Positions 23,227 through 33,663 of a DNA stretch of 64,000 nucleotides are shown one piece after another. Under the pieces are notes generated by a model. The model was not told the origin of the DNA and made no database searches. It saw only the letters and a program-made list of their open reading frames with translations. The stretch's first letter is position 1. Each line of letters starts with the position of its first letter. Source of the DNA: Portulaca oleracea (Eukaryota; Streptophyta; Magnoliopsida; Caryophyllales; Portulacaceae). Location of the stretch: assembly GCA_029582165.1 (NCBI GenBank), contig CM055870.1, positions 48,812,513 through 48,876,512 on the forward strand, given 5' to 3'. A program made the position numbers and the translations under genes.

Positions 23227-24587
23227 CAAGAGAAAATGAAAATGAATAAAGGATCCGCATGGTATGGTATGGCAAGCAGAGAATTGACCAAACTAAATAA
23301 AAGAAAGCAAGTACAGCAAGAGTTTATGCTGAGCTTGGTTAAACTAGCTAGCAAACAGGTGCAATAAACAATTTTAACATACAAGAATACTTTAGCATGT
23401 CAAGTACGTGTAGGGTAAGGATCGTAATCCGGCTAACTTCTTTAGGTCAGGTGTATGCTGAGCCTGGTTATGCATGTGCATGTAATACGTGATCGATCAT
23501 GTTAGTGTAAGTTTTTAAACATGAGCTCAGGTTTTTAATTGAGATAGTTCCATGCAGTATTAAAGACAAATTGAAGAAGAAGCTGCAAATTCGAATCTAA
23601 GTACCTATACATTAATTTTGTGCTCCACGCTTACTAAGGGCCTGTTGGAAAATAATATCATCATAACACCTTTATCCATCATTTTATTTAAATTTTTCGA
23701 TTGAAATTATTAATTTAATTCACACACTGAGTCTCAATAACTATGACTTTAGCAAAATATACAAGACATATATATTTATAGAAGGTTATTGTATCTTGTT
23801 AATTTTTCCGTGTAAAAAAAAAAAAGGAATAGCAAGAGATAGGTACCCCAGCTTCCCATTTTAACTTTTATAACTATTAATTCTCAATATATACAGTATT
23901 CTAGTATGTATATGAAATTTATAATGATAAATATTATCATGTTATAACTTTTTTTTTATAAAATATTATATATGAATTGTTAATTCCTGTTCTTTTTAAT
24001 TAAGGTAAGTAAAGTTTTACATTACCTTATTTCACCTTACCTATACCTTAACTTTACTATCCAAAAGAACAGGATCGCAATTTTAGATAACTTATATTAA
24101 AAATTCATTATTTATGCAACGTAAGTCGCAAAATTTAATAAACAAAAATTGGTGATGAGACATTTATTTATACACTACTTTACTTATTTTATGTTACTTT
24201 ACTTTATTTCTTACTTACTTACGTGGATGCCTACACTTGAAAAGAAGAAGAATTAACATCGAAAACAGTTGAAATACTCCTATTAGTACTGATAATAAAA
24301 AAAAAAGTGGGAAGGAGAGGGTAATTAACTTGAAGAAAGGGAGAAGCTTACACAAAAGCAGAGAGGTATTTGAACTTAGCAGTGGCAGGAATTTGGAAGG
24401 GGGGAAGATCAGGAGATACATTGACAGAAACAATCTTGGTTTGTTTGTCGACACCCATGAGAATAGCAGCTACCAAAGTTAAGAGCAAAGCCACCACCCT
24501 CAACACAACTTCACTCACCACTCCATTTTTCCCTCCTCCATTCATATTTTTGCTCACCCCACCGTTTGTTGCATGCTCTGTCTCCAT
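15193..24587 (-). CDS. CASPL1E: CASP-like protein, CASPL1E type (2 exons, 8.8 kb intron)
   Basis: Exons on the minus strand: 24587-24352 (236 bp) and 15535-15193 (343 bp), giving 192 residues. Donor GT is at 24351 (GTAAGC) and acceptor AG at 15537-15536; the split codon restores Val79 and the family phrase KYLSAFVFFVVANS. Four membrane segments are seen at about 27-45, 80-100, 111-128 and 163-186. The conserved Arg30 of TM1 and Asp119 of TM3 and the loop cysteines Cys153 and Cys160 are present. CASPL proteins are plasma-membrane scaffolds related to the Casparian-strip proteins; members of group 1E have no firmly known job. Many relatives have a second intron, absent here. The intron holds a LINE, MITEs, RNase H scraps and plastid rDNA. 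No stop or frameshift is seen. Confidence 0.85.
15613..15773 (+). mobile_element. MITE, about 160 bp (copy 2, inverted relative to copy 1)
   Basis: Reverse complement of the element at 3524-3680, sharing GGATTTTAATAACTATG, TAAATAGTAGAATC and AATCGGGATCCTA. It lies about 80 bp inside the CASPL1E intron from the exon 2 acceptor. Confidence 0.75.
15779..16287 (-). pseudogene. Two tandem RNase H-like gene fragments
   Basis: Units 15779-16034 and 16035-16287 repeat with a 256-bp period. On the minus strand both encode the C-terminal part of an RNase H-type domain. The better unit reads [20 protein letters not shown] and the other [20 protein letters not shown], resembling the usual HIYREAN..AD.L. 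block. They are followed by a broken tail. Such domains occur in plant non-LTR retroelements and in RNase H-like plant proteins. Both units lie in the CASPL1E intron and carry stops. Confidence 0.65.
16288..17721. other. AT-rich intron sequence without recognised features
   Basis: Part of the CASPL1E intron. There is a short C-rich run near 16660 and a decayed A-tailed stretch near 17140. No ORF, RNA gene or clear inverted repeat is seen. Confidence 0.5.
17734..17849 (+). repeat. 5' tandem duplication of the LINE (59 and 57 bp units)
   Basis: Units 17734-17792 and 17793-17849 both begin AAGGCCAAGAATAACAAGAG and differ by a few substitutions and a 2-base gap. The start of unit 1 coincides with the end of the target duplication. 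Confidence 0.85.
17855..19537 (+). CDS. LINE ORF1 protein with N-terminal RRM (560 residues)
   Basis: After an Arg/Glu-rich start (residues 2-12), an RRM covers about residues 18-95. RNP2 is VFIDNL (21-26) and RNP1 is RRYGFVQY (about 58-66), with the aromatic residues needed for RNA stacking. A helical region with W-rich segments follows to about 310 and then a long acidic, Asn/Glu/Gly-rich disordered tail ending in a Lys-rich stretch (KKKNKNKKH). There is no CCHC zinc knuckle, which some plant L1 ORF1 proteins carry at the C-terminus. ORF1p binds element RNA to form the transposition particle. The start at 17855 is the first ATG after the 5' repeats and keeps the RRM complete. The frame is open throughout, unusual for a dead LINE. 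Confidence 0.85.
   Translation: MERERRERRERRGAGGRKFTVFIDNLPPAIDKFGLRGIFKKAGRVQDAYIPIRTSRRTGRRYGFVQYWNEKDANKAVFMMNMTKLRNFVIAVSMARRASERWVWRKKEKQPEGRWVPNKASFQLGKNQQGRRSIEGTVNQEFKEWLKKSIIYTSEVHRDISSLVYVVHTNYGLCTKVTAMSSLKFIITFENEEKMEEAMEDPQELRQWFVEFKKWAVYDYAKSRKVWLEVYGVQPFAWTWETFEEIVKPWGKIVSLGNNIQSTESFEEMRVLVISDIFNKIEGDVILNVENIAFKVLIREAGIMYHIIPRTQNARDEPRTNDILSEDSSEFEASSHFNRNLDVHLSEDQHEEPGQMDGGEVEQSFGTHVSNLEVEQTHETHGPNTEWALTERNDRNRNQEGEVIKDTLEIEQGEVNVGQVNTHLMEPEEGNQGENTSSLNNIGNGKGVTLGITQGGTNSLSSNELSQPLGFEREAAGHQLFNPNIQEDEAVEGAIQADKSIQNSSFESRGTEESAMEALEFSSIIGVKFKGRLEDTVEAFVEDIRLDRPKKKNKNKKHHP
19534..19826 (+). pseudogene. LINE ORF2 remnant (endonuclease start)
   Basis: Begins MKIAAWNMK, the usual start of the APE-type endonuclease in plant ORF2. 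IVLLETKH follows and retains the catalytic-site Glu. A stop occurs at about 19660, and an internal deletion is indicated where the N-terminal motifs are closer than normal. No RT motifs follow. The ATG overlaps the ORF1 stop as ATGA. Confidence 0.75.
21347..21556. mobile_element. Stowaway MITE (210 bp)
   Basis: Starts CTCCCTCCGTTCCAAATTAA, ends TTAATTTAGGATGGA and is flanked by TA on both sides. Shares its interior with the element at 30316-30537. It appears to sit inside an older similar element beginning CTACTTCCGTCCC near 21196. Confidence 0.85.
22242..22503. mobile_element. Stowaway MITE (262 bp)
   Basis: Terminal inverted repeat CTACCTCC and GGAGGTAG with TA duplications at 22240-22241 and 22504-22505. 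Confidence 0.8.
23020..23175 (-). rRNA. Plastid 23S rRNA fragment in the nucleus (NUPT)
   Basis: The minus strand matches the 3' domain of chloroplast 23S rRNA over about 155 bp, for example CCATATCCGGTGTGGGCGTT, GAACGTCGT and TAAAGCGGTACGTGA with a 3-base insertion. The wording CCATATCCGGTGTGG is plastid-like, not mitochondrial. It lies in the CASPL1E intron next to a TA microsatellite and has several substitutions, so it is a non-functional transferred fragment. Confidence 0.85.
23179..23221. repeat. (AT)n microsatellite
   Basis: About 21 AT units directly after the plastid rDNA fragment. Confidence 0.95.
23986..24073. mobile_element. Small inverted-repeat element (88 bp)
   Basis: Ends CCTGTTCTTTT and AAAAGAACAGG. 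The interior is a long near-palindrome around AGGTAAGTAAAG. It resembles a miniature foldback element. Confidence 0.5.
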
Positions 24588-24720
24588 TACAAAACTAGGA
24601 GAGAGAAAGCTATGAGAGAGAAAGAGAGGGGGAGAGATATAGATTGAAGAAGCTAGCTCAGCCGCCAGGAATGGAGTTGCCGTACGTCGTTTAAATAGGG
24701 ATGGACATTTACAATGTGAA
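24588..24720 (-). promoter_or_regulatory. CASPL1E promoter and 5' UTR
   Basis: A TATA-like TATTTAAA (minus strand, 24690-24697) lies about 105 bp upstream of the ATG, followed by a CT-rich leader (CTCTCCCCCTCTCTTTC). This is a common arrangement in plant promoters. Part of this segment is duplicated at 27391-27532. Confidence 0.55.
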
Positions 24721-25973
24721 CGATGGATACCATTTTCATATTTATATTTGACTTATTAATTAATATTTGAAAATTACGAGTGTCTAAAATCAATATCCTG
24801 ACTTCACTCACAATGTTATAATATAAAATTATTGTTAATAGAAAGATATCTTTACATTCTGCATATTAATTTTATATTGTAATTCATTGTTATTTGTTAC
24901 TTGTGAGTAATTTATAGTCAAAGTTTAATGAAATGGACAATATTTTTGGATAGAGGTAATAGTTATTAATCTTAAATTTCACTTGAATTCCTTTGAAATA
25001 AACAATTTAAGATAGTTATTAACCATCTTGAATTCTTGATTCAAGACACATGTCATTGTCCATTATGAAACTGTTTTTTTTAAGGATGTAGAATTAGGTT
25101 AGGAAAGGTAAGGTAAGATAAGATAATATTAGGTTAGGAAAGTTAGATAATGAAAGTAGTGGAGATGGGTATTTTTAAATAAATTTTGTAAGCTGAATAA
25201 GAAATTTTACATATATATAGATTATATCTAAAAGTTAAGTCTTGTTCTTTTGGATAATAAGATAAGGTAATGTTAGATTAAGTTAGGTTAGACAAAGATA
25301 ATTCTATCAAATTAACAATAGGACCTATATTGATGCTTCCTACTCTGCATACATTCACAAATTTTAAGACTATACAAAAAAAAAATTTATTCAAATCTAA
25401 TGCTTCGTACCCTACATTTACTTTACAATTACAAGTACAACTCCTAATATTTTGGTAGGCGAGGGATGAGAGAAAGGAGAGAGGTTCAACAGGCTCAACT
25501 ACCAAATAGTGGCGGATATGGACTTCTTAATTAGAGATGTCTAATATATTGTCACATTTATTTAATACTAGTATGATCAACACCCGTTGATCCGACAATT
25601 ATAAATATAAAATTTAAAAATTTAATATTAAATATTAAATAGATTTTTTTTAATAAAAAATTAAATTTTAATTAAATTTTAATATATATGATTCTATTAG
25701 TCAATTATTTGCTTATGTAAAATATATAATTAATGAACATATAAACCAAATAAAATTATTATGATAACTAATACAAAATAAATATTTTATTTGGATTTTT
25801 TCTAACATAATATTTCATATAAACACAACTTTAAAATGGACTAAACATAATTATTAGCTTTAAATGTTTATGAAGCATTATATGAGAGAATAAGAAGTGT
25901 TGCCCCCAACCTATAATCAAATAATATTAACAATTAGTATATAATGAGCTTAAAAAACTGTGAATTATCATTA

Positions 25974-26230
25974 CTCCATCCGTTCCATATTAATTGTCGT
26001 CTTTGTAAATTGTGCAGTCAAACTCTAAAAGTTTTGACCATAAGTTTCTCAATATATACAATGAATTGCTATACAAAATTACTATCATTAGATTCGTAGC
26101 GAAAAATATTATCATACAAGTATAATATTGCAATTGTTAATAACATATTATACAAGAAATTATTAATCAAAGAGTGATATTGGATACCGTTAAAGTCAAA
26201 ATTATGACAATTAATATGGAACGGAGGGAG
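25974..26230. mobile_element. Stowaway MITE (257 bp)
   Basis: Starts CTCCATCCGTTCCATATTAA and ends AATATGGAACGGAGGGAG. TA precedes it; the following duplication is altered (CA). Same subfamily as 43716-43968. Confidence 0.8.
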
Positions 26231-27101
26231 CATTTATTTATAGTGTCTATATATAGGAATAAGTACTACTAAAGAGCAAAAGTAATCAAATTAAATCACA
26301 ATCACAAGTATTAACTTGTGAATAGATTTGTATATAATTCACCTCGACTATCCACATTGCCTAACATATAATAATATGCTCATAATGACAATTTTTAATA
26401 TACTGATATTGAATAAAAGTTTCCTAGATGTTACAAAAGTTAAACTTTTATTTTAATTTATTTAACTTAAAATTAAAATTTAATTTTATTCAATAGTCAA
26501 TTATTTGTTTATGGCAAAATATAATAGACATTTAAATTAATTAAATTGTATATAACAAATATTTTGGACCTTTCCTAAAATAAATATATAGCATTGTTAT
26601 TTAATATGACTAATGGTTTATAACACACATTGAAACTATATCACAAATAGGTCAAAACAAAGTTTTATGGTTCAACTTTGGTACTATAGAAAGTTAGCTA
26701 AGTAACATTTGTAATCAAATCACATAACATACAAAGTCTCATTTATGGATTTAAAAAGATGTTGTATTTCCTTGTACGATGGAACACTTATAATTTAAGG
26801 AATATTATTGAAAAAAATAATGTTATTTACAATTAATATATAATAATATCTATGGTTGAATAATTATCGATGTAGAAACAATATATAATTCACTTTGCCT
26901 TATCCTATCTTCACGTACTTATACCGCCAAATAATTAAACTTATCGTGATATATTTATTTTTGTATATTATAATCTCAGTCACAAAAATTAAATTAACAA
27001 TAAAATCATAAAATAAGTAGGTAATAGTAGTAGTAATAATAACAATAATAATAGGTATTAATGATTTTGGATTAACAATAATTAAATTAACAACAACAAC
27101 A

Positions 27102-27103
<2 letters not shown>

Positions 27104-27149
<46 letters not shown>

Positions 27150-27158
27150 TATAATAAT
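27104..27158. repeat. (AAT)n microsatellite
   Basis: About 16 AAT units with one interruption. Confidence 0.9.
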
Positions 27159-27390
27159 AAGCATTAATGATTTTGGATTAAATGAAAGCTTAAAAAAGGT
27201 AGGAATAGAATTTTAAAAAATGAGTAGGGGTATTTATGGAAATCAATATTTGTGACAAAAATTTCCTTAGCCTCTTTTATAAGGATGGTAGAAATATATA
27301 AATTATAATTTCAATATTAAAATATATTAATTTTAAATATTTTTTGAGGTTAAGAATATCAACCCCTAACCAACACAAATACGCCAATGC

Positions 27391-27532
27391 TGCCAAGAAT
27401 GGAGTTGTCGTACATCGTTTAACAGGGATGTAAATAGTACATGCTCTTAAAATATGTAATAAATTACAGAGATTTACAATGTGAACAGTGGATATCATTT
27501 TCATATTTATATATTTAACTTATTATAATTAT
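27391..27532 (-). repeat. Partial copy of the CASPL1E promoter
   Basis: Two blocks match 24661-24770 in the same orientation: AAGAATGGAGTTGTCGTACA (versus AGGAATGGAGTTGCCGTACG) and TTTACAATGTGAAC plus TATCATTTTCATATTTATAT. An extra 40-50 bp is inserted between them. Further similarity (GCTTCGTAC plus following bases) links 25400-25440 and 27532-27580. Confidence 0.65.
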
Positions 27533-27883
27533 GCTTCGTACACTAGATTCACTTTTAATTGAAACTCAAATACAATTTTCAAGATTATTCTTATGTAATA
27601 TGAATTTTTATTATAAAAAAAATTAATCCAAATCTAATAATATTTCCTCCATTCCTTTGTATTTATAATCAACTTATAAAAGTGTGATTGCAAATTTCTC
27701 AATATATGTAATGATTTATTAATTGAAACTAGTATCAATAGATTCATGGTGGCAAATACTTTCATAAAATTAGTTATAATTTTTGAAAACATATTATTAG
27801 AAAATGATCATCAAAGTGATCTTACATTGGAGATAGTGAAATTTTTTTTAAAAAAAAAAAGACAATTAAAGAATAGACAAATA

Positions 27884-28128
27884 CTCCATCCATTCCAAAT
27901 TAATTGTCATTTGGTTAACTGTTATGATCTCCAATGTTACTCTTTCATTAATATCATCTCATATGATATTTTATTAACAATTACAATATTATATTTTTAG
28001 GGTAGTATTTTTCATGGTATCAATTTTACATAACAAGTCATTGTATATATTGAGAAATTTATGATCAAAAATTTTAAAATTTGATTACACAATTTTCAAA
28101 GACGACAATTAATTTGAAATGGAGAGAG
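27884..28128. mobile_element. Stowaway MITE (245 bp)
   Basis: Starts CTCCATCCATTCCAAATTAA and ends AATTTGAAATGGAGAGAG, with TA on both sides. A decayed related element begins at about 27646 (CTCCATTCCTTTG). Confidence 0.75.
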
Positions 28129-28289
28129 TAGTTCACTAGAAACATATATAAAATGAATGACCTGAACAAAAATCAAAATAAATACTCTAAAATTTCATTC
28201 GTCACGCAATGTTGCATGATATTTTTTTAATATTTTTTTCTTTTTTTTGTAAAAAGAGGTAAATACTAAGAACTAAGGTAGCTCTTCTC

Positions 28290-28505
28290 TCAAGAGTACG
28301 CTCTACCAAGGATATCATCACTAAGAATAGATGACAACCACACCGAAGGACTTGATGTCCAATAAGCTGCTGACTGGAGAGGTGCATCAAACTTAGCAAG
28401 CCAGTCAATAGCTCTATTACCTTCTCTTAAAATATGAGAAATAGAGATGAAATCACAACTAGAAAGCATCAACTGAATATTTTGAATTAAAGAATCAATC
28501 TCCCA
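28290..28505 (-). pseudogene. RNase H-like gene fragment
   Basis: The minus-strand frame reads FISISHILREGNRAIDWLAK, the conserved C-terminal block of RNase H-type domains in plant retroelement-derived genes. A tail rich in Ser and Trp and a stop follow. It is not the same sequence as the tandem pair at 15779-16287 but of the same family. No N-terminal half is seen. Confidence 0.6.
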
Positions 28506-28587
28506 AGTATTATAAAATTCTCCTTAAAGAGCCTTGATGATGACCAAATTTTCACCTTCAATATGTAAGGAAGACAATTCATATTTA

Positions 28588-29110
28588 ATTGTAATATACC
28601 AACCTTTACTATTGGACAGCAATATCCCTGACCTTTATACCTAAGTGACATTATTATATCAACAGTAACTAAGGAGGTGGTAAACCTGTCTCCATGCGCG
28701 CTAATATGGCTGGCGAAGGGAAAACAACTATCCCAAGCCAATAACATCATTAACCCCTTAGTTTTTCTCACCAACCCACATTACAAGACATTAGTTGATT
28801 GTGTTTCACGTCAGTACGAAGACCGGTCACCACCCCATTAGTCACTGTGTTAGGGCCAATTTTTTTTTTTAACGAGGGTTACCGAGAAAAACGGAAGGGT
28901 CAACGGGGTTATTGGGCAAGGACCGGTTATTTTCCCTCTGCCTATCACGTCAGAATCGAGACTAGTTAACCAGTCACCACCACCTTAGTCACGGTTGGTA
29001 TAATAATCTCACCTAAGTATAAAGGTCAGTGATATTGTTGTCCAATAGTAAAAGTCGGTATATTACAATCCAATACCCTCAAAGGTCAGTATATTGTTAT
29101 CCAATATCCC
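28588..29110. mobile_element. Mutator-type MITE with long inverted repeats, truncated
   Basis: Reverse-oriented copy of the element at 59420-59956, lacking its first 40 or so bases. Shares ATTGTAATATACC, CTTTACTATT and GGTGACATTATTAT with both arms of that copy. Confidence 0.75.
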
Positions 29111-29799
29111 TTATTATAATTGTTCACTTTTATTAATAAAATTGTTCACTTCCAAATTAATTGTTCACTTTTATTATTATTATAATTATTCATTTACAAG
29201 AATTTGAAGCACATGCTCTAACTAAATACATGTAATATATATTGTCCGTGACAAGACTAGGCACGATATAAGAGAGTTAAACATAGCCGTTTAAGGGGCT
29301 GACACAGAGCATGCATGTACGATCACAATTAATAACAACCTCCGCTATCCGCTAAGCTTATTGATTGTGGTCGTTGCATGTGATGTGTATGATCACCTAA
29401 TCATAATCAATTGAGATTCAAATGGAGTTTGTCTTAAATGTGACATGACATGATGTTAAATTTGTAGTATTTATTTAGGATGAGTTAAACTTAACTTACA
29501 AGTTACAACACTTTTATTAGGTAAAAAAAAATGAAAAATAAAAGTACTCTCTTCTTTCGACAATAATTGTTACTTCGAAGGATTAAAAAATTATTTTTTG
29601 TTTACCTAAATGTTTTTGTTGAGAATTAAATTAAAAAGATGGTAATTGATTAGAATAAATATAAGAAAACTATCATTAATATTTTATTAAGATTATAAAA
29701 ATTAAAAATTAAAAAAATTGACTAAATTGACAAATACTTCATTTGTAAAAAACCTTGTTATATTTAATCTTAATTTTTACGTTCACTAAAATTACATAT

Positions 29800-30092
29800 T
29801 GTAACGCCTCGGTCCCTCCCGGACCGCGGACGTTATCGATAACTGCTTCAAGCTATCGTTGACTGACCCCACAAATCACCACGAGTCTTTCCAGCGTGCT
29901 TCGTCCTCGCTCACACGCTGCCTGGGAAAACTTCCCAGGAGGTCACCCATCCTAGTACTACTCTCAACCAATCACGCTTAACTGAGAAGTTCCCAACGGA
30001 TGAGCTACCATAAAAGAAGGTGCACCTTGGTGATATAAGTAGTCATTTCAATCCTTTTAAGCCACATTTAACCACATACCCGGGGTGTTACA
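29800..30092 (-). repeat. Cassandra solo LTR
   Basis: A 293-bp single LTR, reverse-oriented relative to 4710-5428, with the 5S-like domain (about 29930-30010). A perfect 5-bp target duplication CATAT lies at 29795-29799 and 30093-30097. It is the product of LTR-LTR recombination. Confidence 0.93.
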
Positions 30093-30144
30093 CATATTGA
30101 TTATAGTTTGCTGCTATTAATATGTGTTTATAAAACTTATAAGA

Positions 30145-30147
<3 letters not shown>

Positions 30148-30207
<60 letters not shown>
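30148..30207. repeat. (TA)n microsatellite
   Basis: About 29 TA units. Confidence 0.95.
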
Positions 30208-30210
<3 letters not shown>

Positions 30211-30315
30211 GGGAAACTAATACTCCTGTTTTTATAATATCTAACTTTGTAATTATTTATTTTATCCATAAAATTTCTTAATTAAAATACCAAAAGTATA
30301 TTTTAGTTTAATATA

Positions 30316-30537
30316 CTACCTCTATCTCAAAATATTTGTCGTTTGATTAAATTTTGACCATTAATTGCTCACAAAATTATAATGAGTTAAAATATTAAAT
30401 TACCGTTATTAGAAAAATAATTTACTAAAAATTGCAATGATGTTAATTTCATATTGTAACTCATTGTAATTTGTCAGTAATCAACGATCAAAATTTAATT
30501 GAAGAACAAATATTTTGGGATGGAGCCATGGAGGTAG
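30316..30537. mobile_element. Stowaway MITE (222 bp)
   Basis: Starts CTACCTCTATCTCAAAATAT and ends ATGGAGGTAG, flanked by TA. Interior shared with 21347-21556. Confidence 0.8.
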
Positions 30538-32772
30538 TATATTGAATAATATTTTTATTAGCTATTGCATACACTTTTAGAAATTTTGGTTTTAGTACAA
30601 AGCTTTCAGGCGACTCATTTGTTTGCTTTTTTTTTTTGGGTAAGGGAAGACAGAAAACATTGTTTTTTTTTTTTAACATAGAGGGAGCAATAAAAATCTT
30701 AAAAAATGAGTTGCTAATTTTGGGATAACTTTAGAGGAAACATTGCAAAAAGGAGGAATTATGTGGGAAAAGGCAGAAAGAAGAAATTTGTCATTTTATG
30801 ACCGTTGTCTGTTGGGGAGGTGGTAAATTCAAAAGGGTTCATAAATGTGAGAAGAATTAATAGGTGGGCAAGGGAAGAAAGAGAGAGATATGAACATGCT
30901 ACGTGGTTGAACATGTGTGGATACATGAGAAACGTGTAATCATTCAACGCTGTATATGCAACGCCATTACAGGACATTTGTGGCCCCTTGTGGGGTACTC
31001 AGCCTTGTCACTGGGGTCTGATAGATTTTGATACCACCCGATAATTCGATTTTGTCTGATTTGGAAATGAATGTGTATGAAAAGTTTGTCCCAATTTAAA
31101 AGTTGGTCAATTGGTTATTGTCTGATTTAAAAATGGGTTAAGTTTGGGAAAAGGAAACTGAGTTCGGTTTGTCTAAATTTTGGGGGAAAGTACGAATTCG
31201 ATCATTTCAGACAATTTGACAATGTTCGGACTCGTTTTGTAAGACTTGGTTAGCTTTTAATTTCGTTTATATATAATTTCGGTATCAGAAATTTGGCCAC
31301 CAGACAATCAGACAATATTTGGTTATTTCAACATCAAAGGTATGATTTTGCCTTTATATACAATGTAGATATTATAGACATCCTAGTCTTGGCATGATCG
31401 TGTCCAAATTAAATTACTTATTGAACAAGATCCAGATAATCTGATTTTTTATCAAATGACCCATTTAACCGAATAAAAATTACCAAACATCAAATTTTGT
31501 CAGGCCTACTTTTGCTATAAAAAAAAAAGGAAAAAAGAGAAACATATGTGAGGTATGGCTGTGATCCAAGTTGTTTGAAATTTGCATTGAGCAATAACAC
31601 TCGTATTTATGAATGATGATTTCAGCAGAAGGAAAATACATGATAGAATAAGCACTGAGCTGTAATCGGTTGTAAGAGCATATCTCTGACTCTATGTGGG
31701 TTCACTTTGATATTACTTCTCTTGATCTCAAGAAGGATCACAATAAAATCTCAAACCCATCAAATTTGTATGATTTGGAAAAATGAAATTAGATGATGAA
31801 ATTTCGTCGCGGGTACGGGTTGAGTGATACCAAAACGGGTATGGTATGGGGTTTACTTGCGCTCTACCTGTATTTGACCCAATCTGAATACCAAAAAAAG
31901 ATAAAAATAAAAAACAGTGTTGATGGTTGTATGGCGTCGGCGATGATTGTTCATAATGGTGTGTTTGTCTCTTTTTTGGGAAATGGTTTCTGGCGAAACT
32001 TTTCTTCGAGAAAATTTTTCATATGAAAATTTTCTTTGTGAAAGAATAATTTGGTGTTTGGTTTACATTTAAAAATTTGAGAAAGTTGTAGAAAAGTTTA
32101 TTTGAATGTATAAACTAATTTTATATATTAATTTATAAAATAGTTTTTAGGAGCATTTCGAGAATTAAAGTTATAAAGTTTTTCATTTTCCATCATAAAG
32201 AAATTTTCCCAAGGCCCCATTAGAAAGTTTTTCCCATCTGCCTTGGAAAAATAGTATGACCTACTTTAAAACTTTTGAAAATTCTATCATAGTTGAATTT
32301 ATTTTCAACTATGATAGTTGAAAATTTTATACCATTCAATAATTAAAAATAAATCATATTTATTAAAAAGATTGATATCCTCCTAAACGCGGTTAATTAT
32401 TGTAACAAGTTACTTTGATCAACCTATATTGATTTTGAATTTTTATGGTAAAATTAATGGTATTTTCACTTTTCAACTACGATAGTTGAAAAAAGGAGTC
32501 AATTATGGTATAATTTCCTTAATAATATTCAATTTTGTAAAAAATTATAACTTAACATATAGATTTACATATTGTAACAAGTATAAATATTAATTTTAAT
32601 TTTTAATGATAAAATTAATGGTAATTTGAGAAAGTTGACAAACTTTCCCGAAAAATAGTTGTAATTAATTAGCCAGACATTCCCTAAGTGTTTTGGAATG
32701 AATTGCTCGGATGGAGTTGTTGGTAAAAGAAACATATATATACCGAATGTATCTCATGGAATGATGGTGAAA
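30538..32772. other. Intergenic DNA without genes
   Basis: AT-rich. Near 31010-31520 the sequence GGTCTGATAGATTTTGATA and its near-complement AAATTTTGTCAGGCC may be the ends of an hAT-like MITE, but no target duplication is evident. Confidence 0.35.
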
Positions 32773-32974
32773 TTTTTTTTTAACATTGATAAGTCGGGTC
32801 ACCCATTAGGGCTCCTATTTTAGGGAGAGTCTAATGGATCCACCAGTCCATAGGGGATGAGGGAAACCAAGCCTGCAAGTCTATTGTTTGCTCCTAAAAA
32901 TTAATCATGGGACCTGTGGATAGACCTGTGGATTATAATAGTGTAATAGATACCAACTGAGCTAAAAGCTCATC
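32773..32974 (-). mobile_element. tRNA-derived SINE
   Basis: Read on the minus strand, the element begins near GATGAGCTTTTAGCTCAGTTGG. TAGCTCAGTTGG is a tRNA-type pol III A box (32952-32964 region). It is about 200 bp long and ends in a run of nine A. GGTGAA occurs at both flanks as a possible short target duplication. Amaranthaceae are known to carry many SINE families; I cannot name the family. Confidence 0.6.
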
Positions 32975-33407
32975 GGTGAATTGGTGATGACTTTTATTGG
33001 TATGATTTTGCATTATGTCTTTGGGTCAAAGTATGTCTTATAATACATGCAAGTTTCAGTGCAGAAAGCAAAATTGCAAGCAAAAGGCAAAAGCAACAAC
33101 AGTTGCCAGTAGCTGGTCAAAATAGTAGCAAGTCCGTATAAAATCCGTTAATTTACTCATTGGGTACAAAACGTTCGTATAATATAATAGTAAATTATAT
33201 TCGAATAATACCCGTTATTCCTATATTATCCGATGTGTATGAGAATGGATATAGGTACTCATATTTATTACTTGTTAGATATGGATAAGAGGACAATTAA
33301 TGATTTCGAAAATAGATTTGAGTGAAGTTACGAGACCACTCGTCTAGTCGTCTCCAACTCGACCCATTGTCATCCCCAGATGGCTTTGTCAAAATGAGTG
33401 TCACTTA

Positions 33408-33660
33408 GGCCCTGTTCTTTTATGCGGTATTTTGCGGAATGATGTGGTAAGGTGTGGTGGAATTATGGCGGGTATGGTGGAATTGTGATGGGTTATTGAT
33501 ATGTGGGGTAGGTGAGGAGAGAGGATGTAAAAAGTAGAGGAGAAAAATGAGGAGAGAGAAAAGTGAGGAGAGAGAAAAGTAATGATTTGCGGTAAAATGT
33601 GGTGGGTTGCATGATATCTTTGTGATGCATGATTTCACAACCGTAGAAAAAAACAGGGCC
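33408..33660. mobile_element. PIF/Harbinger-type (Tourist-like) MITE
   Basis: Ends GGCCCTGTTCTTTT and AAAAAACAGGGCC are inverted repeats, flanked by TTA at 33405-33407 and 33661-33663, the 3-bp target type of PIF/Harbinger. 253 bp, non-coding, G-rich interior with repeated GAGGAGAGAGAAAAGT. Confidence 0.8.
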
Positions 33661-33663
33661 TTA

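Noticed and set aside
27104..27158. CRISPR-like or other spaced array
   Set aside because: It is a plain AAT microsatellite; no spaced unique sequences occur here or elsewhere in the window.
32951..32974. tRNA gene
   Set aside because: Has an A-box-like start but no B box at the right distance or cloverleaf; better explained as a SINE head.
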